Positions 1 to 6,042 of a DNA stretch of 6,848 nucleotides are shown piece by piece (position 1 is the stretch's first letter; each line of letters starts with the position of its first letter). Source of the DNA: Elusimicrobiota bacterium. GTDB lineage: Bacteria; Ratteibacteria; UBA8468; B48-G9; JAFGKM01. Below the pieces are notes generated by a model. It searched no databases, had not been told where the DNA came from, and was given only the letters and a program-made list of their open reading frames with translations. The DNA is taken from assembly GCA_012515635.1 (NCBI GenBank), contig JAAYXZ010000114.1, positions 1 to 6,848 on the forward strand. Reading direction: 5' to 3'. The translations under genes and the position numbers were made by a program.

Positions 1-1
1 A

Positions 2-235
2 GAGATAGACATAGAAGAAAAAGGCGATAAAATAAATCTTCAATGCGCAGAGGAGATATTTGTTCCTTTTGGACCTTCGGTTAAGAGCACTATTTCAATG
101 GGAGTGATGCTTGCCAGAAAGATATTTGAGTTACACGGAGGCGGTATTAGATGCAATATTCTGCCTTCGGGAAAAAACCTGATAATTACCTTGCCAACAA
201 GTGTTTCTGAGAGTGAAAGAAATTTGGTTCCCTAA
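2..235 (+). CDS. Sensor histidine kinase, C-terminal end of the ATPase domain (5' partial)
   Basis: This is the last 77 codons of a gene that begins before the window; the reading frame starts at base 2 and ends at TAA 233-235, with TGA directly after it. The translation resembles the end of a HATPase_c domain: an F-box-like EEIFVPF, then a helix ending in ELHGGGI, then a final strand with NLIITLP, the usual order in two-component kinases. It would phosphorylate a response regulator, and the obvious candidate is the regulator starting at 320. Two motifs look degenerate. Where the G1 box (DxGxG) should lie, 14 residues before the F-box Phe, the sequence is EKGDKI. The G2 box (GxGLGLA) reads SMGVMLA. 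ATP binding may be weak or altered. The sensor and dimerisation domains are not visible. The kinase-family call is fairly sure; the activity is not. Confidence 0.72.
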   Translation, partial: EIDIEEKGDKINLQCAEEIFVPFGPSVKSTISMGVMLARKIFELHGGGIRCNILPSGKNLIITLPTSVSESERNLVP

Positions 236-252
236 TGATAACAATGTATAAT
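224..252 (+). promoter_or_regulatory. Predicted sigma70-type promoter ahead of the response regulator
   Basis: A perfect -10 hexamer TATAAT lies at 247-252. Seventeen bases upstream is TTGGTT (224-229), which matches the first three bases of the -35 consensus. The -35 sits inside the last codons of the kinase gene. Transcription would start near 259, giving a leader of about 60 bases that contains the hairpin at 278-307. The perfect -10 and ideal spacing support the call; the weak -35 and the AT-rich setting limit it. Confidence 0.5.
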
Positions 253-277
253 AAAAGTAGCAGTAATAGGTAGATAA

Positions 278-307
278 AAAAGTTTATTCTGTTGATAATA
301 AACTTTT
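278..307 (+). promoter_or_regulatory. AT-rich leader hairpin directly upstream of the regulator's ribosome site
   Basis: AAAAGTTTATT (278-288) is the exact reverse complement of 297-307, giving an 11-bp stem with an 8-base loop. Only one pair is G-C, so the stem is weak, and no long T run follows, which argues against a normal intrinsic terminator. The right arm ends immediately before the Shine-Dalgarno AGGAG (308-312) of the gene at 320. Plausible roles are modulation of translation initiation, mRNA 5'-end protection, or, as a DNA palindrome, a binding site for a dimeric regulator. The repeat is certain; the role is a guess. Confidence 0.45.
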
Positions 308-319
308 AGGAGAGAACAA

Positions 320-1741
320 ATGTCTTTAAAAGAAACACAAGATACTGGTAGTAAAAAAATACTTATAATTGATGATGACAGGGAAATAATAAATCTTTGC
401 GTTGAGTTTTTAAAACTGGAAGGGTATCAGGTCTCGTATTCTTTTAACGGGGATAATGCCCTTGCGCTAATGGATGAGGATATTTTTGATGTCGTTTTAC
501 TTGATATCCAAATGCCGGGGATGGATGGTTTTGATGTTCTTAAACAAATAAAAGGGAGAGGAATCCCCATAATTATAATAACGGCTTTTGGAACTGTTGC
601 GAATGCAATTAGGGCTTTAAGGTCAGGGGCTTCAGATTTTATTGTAAAGCCGTTTTCTCTTGTTGACCTATCATATGCTGTTAGGAAAAACATCCAGAAA
701 GGAGAGACCGTCTCTGATGTTTCACACGTGAATATGGCAAAACCGATACTGGAGTTAAACCGTATAATAGCTACTCTTACAGAACTTGATTTATTGCTTG
801 ATAAGGTGCTCCATATAGTAAAGAATATATACCAGTCGGAGATTACCGCTATTTATATTGCAGGAGAAGAAGGGGAGAATTTTACTCTGAGAAATTATAT
901 GCCAGTGAAGGATAAATTGCCTGAGCAACTCCCTGTAAGTTACAGATATGAGCAGGTTAAAGACATCTTTGTTAAAAGAAAATCATTAGTAGAGAAAACA
1001 GAACATTATAAAATAACTGTCCCTATTTTAGGCACTAAAAAAGAGATTGGGTTTATGTATTTAGAGATACCCGCTACAAGGGAAATATCAGAAGAAGAGA
1101 TAAAATTTCTTGAGATTTTTGCGCTTCAGGTTGGCATAGGCATAGAAAACGCAATGCTTTTTGATATGTTGAGAAATGCCTATATCAATTCCATAAAATC
1201 ACTGGTCAATTCCCTTGAGGCAAAGGATTCATACACAAAAGGGCATTCGGAGCAGGTGGCGTATTATTCTGTGCTTATAGGCAGAAGATTGGGCATAAGG
1301 AACCAGAACTTAGAGATATTAAAAAACGCATCTTACTTGCATGACCTTGGGAAATTAGGCATAAGGGATTCTATTCTGCTTAAGCCGGGACCTCTCAGCG
1401 AAGAGGAGAAGTTAGCTATAATGCAACATCCTTGTATGACCGTGAAAATTTTAGAGCCCCTCGGACTCAAGAAAGAAGAGATTGACGCATGTTATTATCA
1501 TCATGAGACAATTGATGGTAAGGGCTATCCTTCGGGATTAAAGGGAGATGAAATCCCGTTATTATCTAAAATTATTGCTGTCGCAGATGCTTATAGCGCT
1601 ATGATTTCAGAGAGACCATACAGAAAGGCAATGAAGCATGAAGAAGCGGTTGCGGAACTAAAAAAATGCGTAAATAAACAGTTTGACAAAGAAATAGTGG
1701 AGACCTTCATCGAGATATTGAAAGAAGAAAAAAGGAGGTGA
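320..1741 (+). CDS. Response regulator with REC, GAF-like and HD-GYP domains; likely cyclic-di-GMP phosphodiesterase
   Basis: This is a 473-residue cytoplasmic signalling protein. Residues 12-125 form a CheY-type receiver: acidic pair D18/D19, phosphoacceptor D62 in LLDIQMPGMDG, T88 and K110 (KPF). Residues about 142-283 look like a GAF sensor domain, ending in the typical IENAMLF. Residues about 288-470 are an HD-GYP domain with all main motifs: H309 (KGHSEQV), H341-D342 with K345, H370, H394-H395, G402-Y403-P404 and D423. The family hydrolyses c-di-GMP to pGpG or GMP, and the intact metal ligands predict activity. The residue four before H309 is Tyr rather than the Glu seen in the trinuclear PmGH enzyme, hinting at a binuclear metal site. 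AGGAG (308-312), seven bases before ATG 320, supports this start. The kinase end at 2-235 is a natural partner. The ligand of the GAF-like domain is unknown. Confidence 0.93.
   Translation: MSLKETQDTGSKKILIIDDDREIINLCVEFLKLEGYQVSYSFNGDNALALMDEDIFDVVLLDIQMPGMDGFDVLKQIKGRGIPIIIITAFGTVANAIRALRSGASDFIVKPFSLVDLSYAVRKNIQKGETVSDVSHVNMAKPILELNRIIATLTELDLLLDKVLHIVKNIYQSEITAIYIAGEEGENFTLRNYMPVKDKLPEQLPVSYRYEQVKDIFVKRKSLVEKTEHYKITVPILGTKKEIGFMYLEIPATREISEEEIKFLEIFALQVGIGIENAMLFDMLRNAYINSIKSLVNSLEAKDSYTKGHSEQVAYYSVLIGRRLGIRNQNLEILKNASYLHDLGKLGIRDSILLKPGPLSEEEKLAIMQHPCMTVKILEPLGLKKEEIDACYYHHETIDGKGYPSGLKGDEIPLLSKIIAVADAYSAMISERPYRKAMKHEEAVAELKKCVNKQFDKEIVETFIEILKEEKRR
1731..1741 (+). promoter_or_regulatory. 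Near-complete Shine-Dalgarno site inside the end of the HD-GYP gene
   Basis: AAAGGAGGTGA matches 11 bases of the complement of the canonical bacterial 16S rRNA 3' end. It is formed by the last three codons of the HD-GYP gene, including its TGA stop. The core GGAGG (1734-1738) lies nine bases before ATG 1748. Ribosomes terminating on the regulator would sit on this site, so re-initiation or coupling is likely, and the small downstream protein is probably made at a high level. Confidence 0.8.
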
Positions 1742-1747
1742 AGGGCG

Positions 1748-2008
1748 ATGAAAGAGATAGAGGTAGGTAAAATTTCCCATTATTTCAATAACATACAGGT
1801 AGCGGCCATGAGTATAGATACAGGGGAGCTGAGAAAAGGAGATAAGGTTCATATAAAGGGGCATACTGTGGACTTCTTTCAGGAGATTAGTTCTATGCAG
1901 AAAGACCATCAGGAGATAGATGTAGCGATAGCAGGTGATGACATAGGGTTTAAGGTAGCGCAAAAGGTGCGTCTCGGCAATGTTGTATATAAAGTGATAG
2001 AAGAATAA
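1748..2008 (+). CDS. Stand-alone EF-Tu domain-2-like small protein (translation elongation factor-like)
   Basis: The protein has 86 residues, no signal peptide and no membrane segment. It resembles the beta-barrel domain 2 of translational GTPases: VGKISHYFNNIQVAAMSI (residues 6-23), then GELRKGDKVHIKG (about 26-38), and AGDDIGFKV near 62-70, where EF-Tu domain 2 has its AGDNVG-type turn. There is no GTPase domain (no P-loop, no NKxD), so it cannot be an elongation factor itself. Similar short proteins are annotated as translation elongation factor-like in many bacteria, with no role I know of. It starts six bases after the HD-GYP stop behind an exceptionally strong ribosome site, and mreB follows after 35 bases. 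The fold assignment is fairly sure; the function is unknown, and a link to cell shape would be guilt by association. Confidence 0.78.
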   Translation: MKEIEVGKISHYFNNIQVAAMSIDTGELRKGDKVHIKGHTVDFFQEISSMQKDHQEIDVAIAGDDIGFKVAQKVRLGNVVYKVIEE

Positions 2009-2043
2009 AACTGTCTAATTACACCGAAAAAGAGAGGAAAAGC

Positions 2044-3069
2044 ATGGTTAAATTGATTCGTTTTTTGTCAAGTGATATGGGTATTGATTTAGGGACCGCA
2101 AACACCTGTGTATATGTTAGCAACAAGGGTGTTGTGCTAATGGAGCCATCAATAGTTACTATGAATCTTGAGACAAAAGAAGTTGTGGCTGTCGGGAATG
2201 AAGCTAAAAGAATGTTGGGGAAGACTCCCGCAAATATTGTTGCAATGAAACCGATGAAGGATGGTGTAATTGCTGATTTTGATGCTTGTGGGGCAATGCT
2301 TAAGTATTATATTGCCCGCGCAAGAACCCCTAAGCATAGGTTTGTGCTACCGCCGAGAATAGTTATTGCTGTTCCGTCCGGAATAACCAGTGTGGAGAGA
2401 AGGGCTGTAAGGGATACCGCTCTGAAATCAGGAGCGAGACAGGTGTATCTTGTAGAAGAGCCGATGGCTGCCGCTATAGGAGTGAATATGGCTGTATCAG
2501 AGCCCTGCGGGAGTTTTATTCTGGATATAGGCGGAGGGACAACAGAGATGGCTATAATCTCTCTTGGCGGAATAGTCCTTACCAAAAGTTTAAGGGTGGC
2601 AGGCAATGAGATGGATGAAGCAATTATTGATTATATGAAGAAAAAATACAATCTTCTTATCGGTGAGAGGACAGCAGAAGAGATAAAAATCACTATCGGT
2701 TCTGCATACCCACTGGAAGAAGAGTTGACAATGGAAGTTAATGGCAGAAGTTTGGTAGAAGGGCTTCCTAAAATGGTAAAGATTACATCAGAGGAGATAA
2801 GGGAAGCGTTAAAAGACACACTTTATCAGATAGTTGAGGCTATAAGAAATATGCTTGAGGAGACCCCGCCCGAACTGGCGAGTGACCTTATTGATAACGG
2901 GCTGGTTATCGCAGGTGGCGGCGCATTGTTAAAAGGTCTTGATAAACTTCTTTCACATGAGACGAGATTACCTGTTATACCGGCAGAGAATCCTTTGGGC
3001 GCAGTGGTGAGAGGAACAGGGAAAATGCTGGAGGAAGTTAAATATCTTAAGGAGTATCCTCAAGAGTAA
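2044..3069 (+). CDS. mreB: Rod shape-determining actin homologue MreB
   Basis: This 341-residue protein has the usual MreB length. It binds ATP and forms membrane-attached filaments that guide the elongasome. Visible actin-fold motifs are phosphate-1 DLGTAN (15-20), VPSGITSVERRAV (110-122), EEPMAAAIG (138-146) containing the catalytic Glu position E138, phosphate-2 DIGGGTTE (161-168) and the adenosine motif AGGGALLKG (290-298). The N-terminus MVKLIRFLSSDM could form the short amphipathic membrane-binding helix of Gram-negative MreB. FVL at 100-102 lies about where the membrane-insertion loop is expected. The start is supported by AGGA (2035-2038), five bases before the ATG. The gene heads the mre-mrd cluster. 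A 108-base gap with a hairpin separates it from mreC, the only sizeable break in the morphogenesis genes. The identification is secure. Confidence 0.97.
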   Translation: MVKLIRFLSSDMGIDLGTANTCVYVSNKGVVLMEPSIVTMNLETKEVVAVGNEAKRMLGKTPANIVAMKPMKDGVIADFDACGAMLKYYIARARTPKHRFVLPPRIVIAVPSGITSVERRAVRDTALKSGARQVYLVEEPMAAAIGVNMAVSEPCGSFILDIGGGTTEMAIISLGGIVLTKSLRVAGNEMDEAIIDYMKKKYNLLIGERTAEEIKITIGSAYPLEEELTMEVNGRSLVEGLPKMVKITSEEIREALKDTLYQIVEAIRNMLEETPPELASDLIDNGLVIAGGGALLKGLDKLLSHETRLPVIPAENPLGAVVRGTGKMLEEVKYLKEYPQE

Positions 3070-3122
3070 AGAAAGTATGCGATTTGCATAATTTAAAAAT
3101 CAAAGAGATTAGAGGGAGCTAC

Positions 3123-3165
3123 AAGCAGGAAACTATTAACACTGGAGAATAAGTTTTCTGCTTTT
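3123..3165 (+). terminator. Hairpin with short T run between mreB and mreC (possible partial terminator or attenuator)
   Basis: AAGCAGGAAACT (3123-3134) pairs with AGTTTTCTGCTT (3152-3163) over 12 bp, including one G-T (G-U) pair. Three more pairs (3135-3137 with 3148-3150) extend it past a bulged A3151, leaving a 10-base loop with GGAG at 3144-3147. TTTT (3162-3165) follows, two of them in the stem. This resembles a weak intrinsic terminator that could lower transcription of mreC and later genes relative to mreB. It ends only 12 bases before the mreC ATG, so it may instead, or also, affect translation start. The rest of the 3070-3177 gap is AT-rich, with a purine-rich SD-like GAGGGAG at 3112-3118 that has no start codon at normal distance. 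Confidence 0.55.
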
Positions 3166-3177
3166 AAATCAATTAAA

Positions 3178-3855
3178 ATGCTATGGCGTTTCAGAAGGGA
3201 AATCATATTTGTAATAGGACTTTTCCTCTCAGTGATGATAGTAAGGCATCACTCACATAGAAGAGTTTATAATATTGAAAATAGTCAGGGAGAGGAAATA
3301 AAAACAACAAATTATGAAGAATTGATTGCGGAAAATATCAGGCTAAAAGAGATTCTTGACCTAAAAAAAGATGTCTCTTTGCTGAAAAAAAAGGTGATTG
3401 TAGGACAGATTGTATCAATAAAACCGATTATTTTTCCTGCTGAAATAATTATCAATAAAGGTAGAAATAATGGCGTAAGAGAGGATATGGCCGTCTTTTC
3501 AAAAGAGATGTTTCTTATAGGAAGAATAACAAACGTTTATCAAGATTCTGCTTTCGTTAAGACGGTCTTTAACACAAAAACAAAAATCAGTGTAATTATA
3601 GATACAACAAGAGAGATTGGGATATTGGAAGGGGGGAGTATACCTTTACTTTCCCTGAAGTATATACCTTCGGACAGCAACGTAAAAGAAGGCGATAAGG
3701 TAATAACTTCAGGATTTAGCGATTTTTATCCGAAGGGCATTGAAGTGGGAGAGATAGTCAGAATAGAACAAAATACGGAGACGCTATTTTTAAACATTCT
3801 TGTTAAACCGTTCAGTTGTATTTCCGCAGTAGAAGAGGTATTAATAAGTGAATAG
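3178..3855 (+). CDS. mreC: Rod shape-determining protein MreC
   Basis: MreC is the bitopic elongasome scaffold that contacts and activates PBP2. This copy has 225 residues, compact against the more usual 270-370. A short basic N-terminus (RFRRE) precedes one membrane segment (about 9-22). A periplasmic coiled-coil stretch follows (about 44-70, YEELIAENIRLKEIL onward), then the double beta-barrel domain: VGQIVSIKP, INKGRNNGV (a family hallmark) near 97-105, GRITNVY, and SGFSDFYPKGIEVGEIV near the C-terminus. There is no long C-terminal tail. The start is uncertain. ATG 3178 has no Shine-Dalgarno in the normal window, while the frame stays open upstream to the TAA at 3094-3096, with a CTG at 3142 as the only alternative of the ATG/GTG/TTG/CTG type. 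ATG is preferred because it puts the membrane segment at the usual place and leaves the hairpin non-coding. mreD overlaps its last eight bases. Confidence 0.93.
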   Translation: MLWRFRREIIFVIGLFLSVMIVRHHSHRRVYNIENSQGEEIKTTNYEELIAENIRLKEILDLKKDVSLLKKKVIVGQIVSIKPIIFPAEIIINKGRNNGVREDMAVFSKEMFLIGRITNVYQDSAFVKTVFNTKTKISVIIDTTREIGILEGGSIPLLSLKYIPSDSNVKEGDKVITSGFSDFYPKGIEVGEIVRIEQNTETLFLNILVKPFSCISAVEEVLISE

Positions 3856-4339
3856 AAGAATTATTATATTAGTTGAGCAGTTTTTGATATTGATGGGGTT
3901 ACAGATATTTTTTCTGAATTATTTTCGGTCAACAGTGATTCCTTCTTTTTTTCTTGTATGGTTGCTTATTCTTGCGTGGGAAGAGAATACAGAAATCGCT
4001 TTGCTTATGGCTTTCATTACAGGGATGACGTATGACCTTATATCAAAGGGGTTTTACGGAACAACGAGCATAATCTTTCTTGTTATAGTATATATAAATT
4101 GCTTTTTAAAGATAAAAAACACACCCGAACGAATCATAGGTATCTTTATATTTAGCATAGTTTATTTTCTAATGGGACTCTTTAAGTATCCTGACGGATT
4201 CTTATGGAGTCCTAAGGCAATATTCAAGTATTCCCTGTTATTTGCTTTACTAAATTCTATAGTCGGCTTTTTTATTGAACAAGGTATGAAAAGGTTGAGA
4301 TTGCGATGGAAGACGAAAAAAGAGTTTTTATCAATCTGA
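3848..4339 (+). CDS. mreD: Rod shape-determining membrane protein MreD
   Basis: This is a 163-residue, strongly hydrophobic protein, the normal size for MreD, the polytopic inner-membrane partner of MreC in the elongasome. About five or six membrane segments can be read (roughly 5-23, 31-44, 50-65, 73-87, 96-112, 124-143). GMTYDLISKGFYGTTS (59-74) matches the family's conserved G-x-x-x-D ... G stretch; otherwise the family is poorly conserved. Position after mreC and before mrdA makes the call safe. It starts with GTG, overlapping the mreC end by eight bases, with GAGG (3835-3838) nine bases upstream inside mreC. The C-terminal tail is basic (KRLRLRWKTKK) and is translated from DNA shared with the first 34 bases of mrdA. 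Confidence 0.92.
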   Translation: MNRRIIILVEQFLILMGLQIFFLNYFRSTVIPSFFLVWLLILAWEENTEIALLMAFITGMTYDLISKGFYGTTSIIFLVIVYINCFLKIKNTPERIIGIFIFSIVYFLMGLFKYPDGFLWSPKAIFKYSLLFALLNSIVGFFIEQGMKRLRLRWKTKKEFLSI

Positions 4340-6042
4340 CTAAAATTTTATTGATGATTATTATCCTGCGGTGTGTTTACCTTCAGGTGATAAGGTATTC
4401 ATATTACAAAAATCTTTCTTTAAGAAATTGTATAAGAACGATAGAAACAGAGATTCCCAGAGGCGTTATATATGACAGAAATATGCGTTCGCTTGCTAAG
4501 GATTCGCCTGCTCTCCACCTTGTTTTTGTCCCGTATGATTTAGAAAACCCCGAAAAAGAAGCATCTCTACTTGCAGAGATTATATCGGTGGATAAGAAAG
4601 AGATTTTAAAAAAATTTCAAACAAGATATGCTAATCCATTTGATAGGGTGTATATCAAGAGACGGATTACTAAAGAAGAGGTCTCTCTTATAGAGGAGAA
4701 TATATCGGACCTGTCGGGTATCTTCATACAAGAGGGATTGATAAGAGAATATATTCTCGGGAAAGATACTTGCCATCTTCTTGGCTATACGGGGGAGATA
4801 TCAGAGAGTCAGTTAAAGGCGTTGAAGGAGAAGAATTATAAACAGGGTGATTATATAGGTCAGGAAGGGGTAGAAAAAGTTTATGATGATTATCTCAGAG
4901 GTATTCCCGGCGGTCTTCAGGTAGAGGTGGATGCGATTGGGCATCAAAGAAAGATTTTGGGCAAAAAGGATTCCTCTCCCGGGAATAATTTGATTCTTAC
5001 TATAGACCAGACCATTCAGGAGATTGTCTCCGATGAACTGGGTAATAGAAGGGGCTGTGTGGCAGTAATGGATCCGCGTAACGGACAGATACTCGCAATG
5101 GTGAGTAAACCCGGATTTGATGCCGACAATATTAAGGAATATCTAAAAAGGGAAGGGTATCCATTTCTTAACAGGGTGATAAAAGGAACATATTCACCCG
5201 GTTCTGTCTTTAAAATCATAACGGAGATTACAGCGCTTGAAACAGGAGAGATAGGAGAGTATGACAGGGTGGAATGCTCTGGTGAGATTGAAGTGGCTGA
5301 CAGGTTTTTTCATTGCTGGGAAAAAGAAGGGCATGGCTGGTTGGATATCAACCTTGCTCTCCCATACTCCTGTAATATATTTTTTGGAACGATAGGTATG
5401 AAATCGGGGGTATCAAAGATGCTTGGATTCGCCTCTGTTTTTGGACTTGGAAATGCGACGGGTATAGACCTTCCAGGCGAAAAAGAGGGGTCCTTGCCGA
5501 AGAGGTCGGAGATAGACCCTTTAAACCTTTCTATAGGGCAGGGACCAATTCTTATAACTCCCTTGCAATTGCTTTCTCTTATATCATCAGTGGCTAATGG
5601 CGGCAATATATGGAAACCTTATATAGTGAAAGAGGTGGTTTCTCCCGATGAAAAAAGAATCAAAGAGTTTGTTCCTGAACTTAAAAAAGTTGTATATGTA
5701 AGTGAAGAAACACTGGGAATACTTAGACGAGGATTAAAAAATGTTGTTATGTTTGGGACAGGCGGTAGAGCGAGAATAGACGAAATAGAAGTAGCAGGAA
5801 AGACAGGAACTGTCCAACGAGCAGCTTCAGAAGCAGGGCTTGCTACACATGGTTTTTTTGTCTGCTATGCGCCTGCGGACACTCCAAAGATAGCAATGGT
5901 GGTTTTTTTGGATACTGCTTCAAGTTCTGAAGCGGCAGGTATTGCCGGTAAATCATTAAAGAGGATTCTTGTTCCTGAGAAAAAGAGTAGTGTTGAAATA
6001 GAATCAGAGGCGGAGGAGTTAGAAAATGCTGAAATCTTTTAA
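4306..6042 (+). CDS. mrdA: Penicillin-binding protein 2, elongation-specific transpeptidase
   Basis: This 578-residue class B PBP cross-links peptidoglycan with RodA during side-wall growth and is the target of mecillinam-type beta-lactams in known species. Residues about 10-29 are the membrane anchor. The pedestal domain starts with PRGVIYDRN (51-59) and includes GQEGVEKVYDDYLRGIPG (185-202). The transpeptidase domain follows from about 225, with the three active-site motifs S300-V-F-K303, S355-C-N357 and K499-T-G501, plus GQGPILITPLQ (411-421). Cys324, Cys337, His343 and Cys356 occupy spacings like those of the zinc site reported in Acinetobacter baumannii PBP2. The C-terminal tail is short and acidic (SVEIESEAEELENAEIF). 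ATG 4306 lies inside mreD (34-base overlap) with a modest AAAAGG about 11 bases upstream. rodA begins 17 bases before its end. Placement in the mre cluster and the zinc-type insert favour PBP2 over FtsI. Confidence 0.96.
   Translation: MEDEKRVFINLTKILLMIIILRCVYLQVIRYSYYKNLSLRNCIRTIETEIPRGVIYDRNMRSLAKDSPALHLVFVPYDLENPEKEASLLAEIISVDKKEILKKFQTRYANPFDRVYIKRRITKEEVSLIEENISDLSGIFIQEGLIREYILGKDTCHLLGYTGEISESQLKALKEKNYKQGDYIGQEGVEKVYDDYLRGIPGGLQVEVDAIGHQRKILGKKDSSPGNNLILTIDQTIQEIVSDELGNRRGCVAVMDPRNGQILAMVSKPGFDADNIKEYLKREGYPFLNRVIKGTYSPGSVFKIITEITALETGEIGEYDRVECSGEIEVADRFFHCWEKEGHGWLDINLALPYSCNIFFGTIGMKSGVSKMLGFASVFGLGNATGIDLPGEKEGSLPKRSEIDPLNLSIGQGPILITPLQLLSLISSVANGGNIWKPYIVKEVVSPDEKRIKEFVPELKKVVYVSEETLGILRRGLKNVVMFGTGGRARIDEIEVAGKTGTVQRAASEAGLATHGFFVCYAPADTPKIAMVVFLDTASSSEAAGIAGKSLKRILVPEKKSSVEIESEAEELENAEIF
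6012..6018 (+). promoter_or_regulatory. Strong Shine-Dalgarno fixing the rodA start
   Basis: GGAGGAG lies seven bases before ATG 6026, inside the last codons of mrdA. It selects this ATG over the in-frame Met codon at residue 9 of RodA and implies translational coupling of the two genes. Confidence 0.75.

Noticed and set aside
1683..1688. Perfect TTGACA as a -35 before the EF-Tu-like gene
   Set aside because: No -10-like hexamer at 16-18 bases spacing; it lies within conserved HD-GYP coding sequence.
1658..1963. Open frame of 101 codons on the minus strand
   Set aside because: It lies opposite the ends of two well-supported genes and has no recognisable domain.
2307..2606. Open frame of 99 codons on the minus strand within mreB
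   Set aside because: Fully antisense to the most conserved part of mreB; its sequence is a mirror of that codon pattern.
2725..2730. Perfect TTGACA inside mreB
   Set aside because: The expected -10 position reads AAGTTT, and the site is inside conserved coding sequence.
3076..3090. Short inverted repeat TATGC-gattt-GCATA just after the mreB stop
   Set aside because: Only a 5-bp stem with no T run, expected by chance in AT-rich sequence; the 3123-3163 hairpin is far stronger.
3087..3092. CATAAT as a -10 element for a mreC promoter
   Set aside because: Five of six matches, but no recognisable -35 about 17 bases upstream (the region is the end of mreB).
5310..5606. Open frame of 98 codons on the minus strand within mrdA
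   Set aside because: Antisense to the PBP2 transpeptidase domain, with no known motif; treated as a coding shadow.
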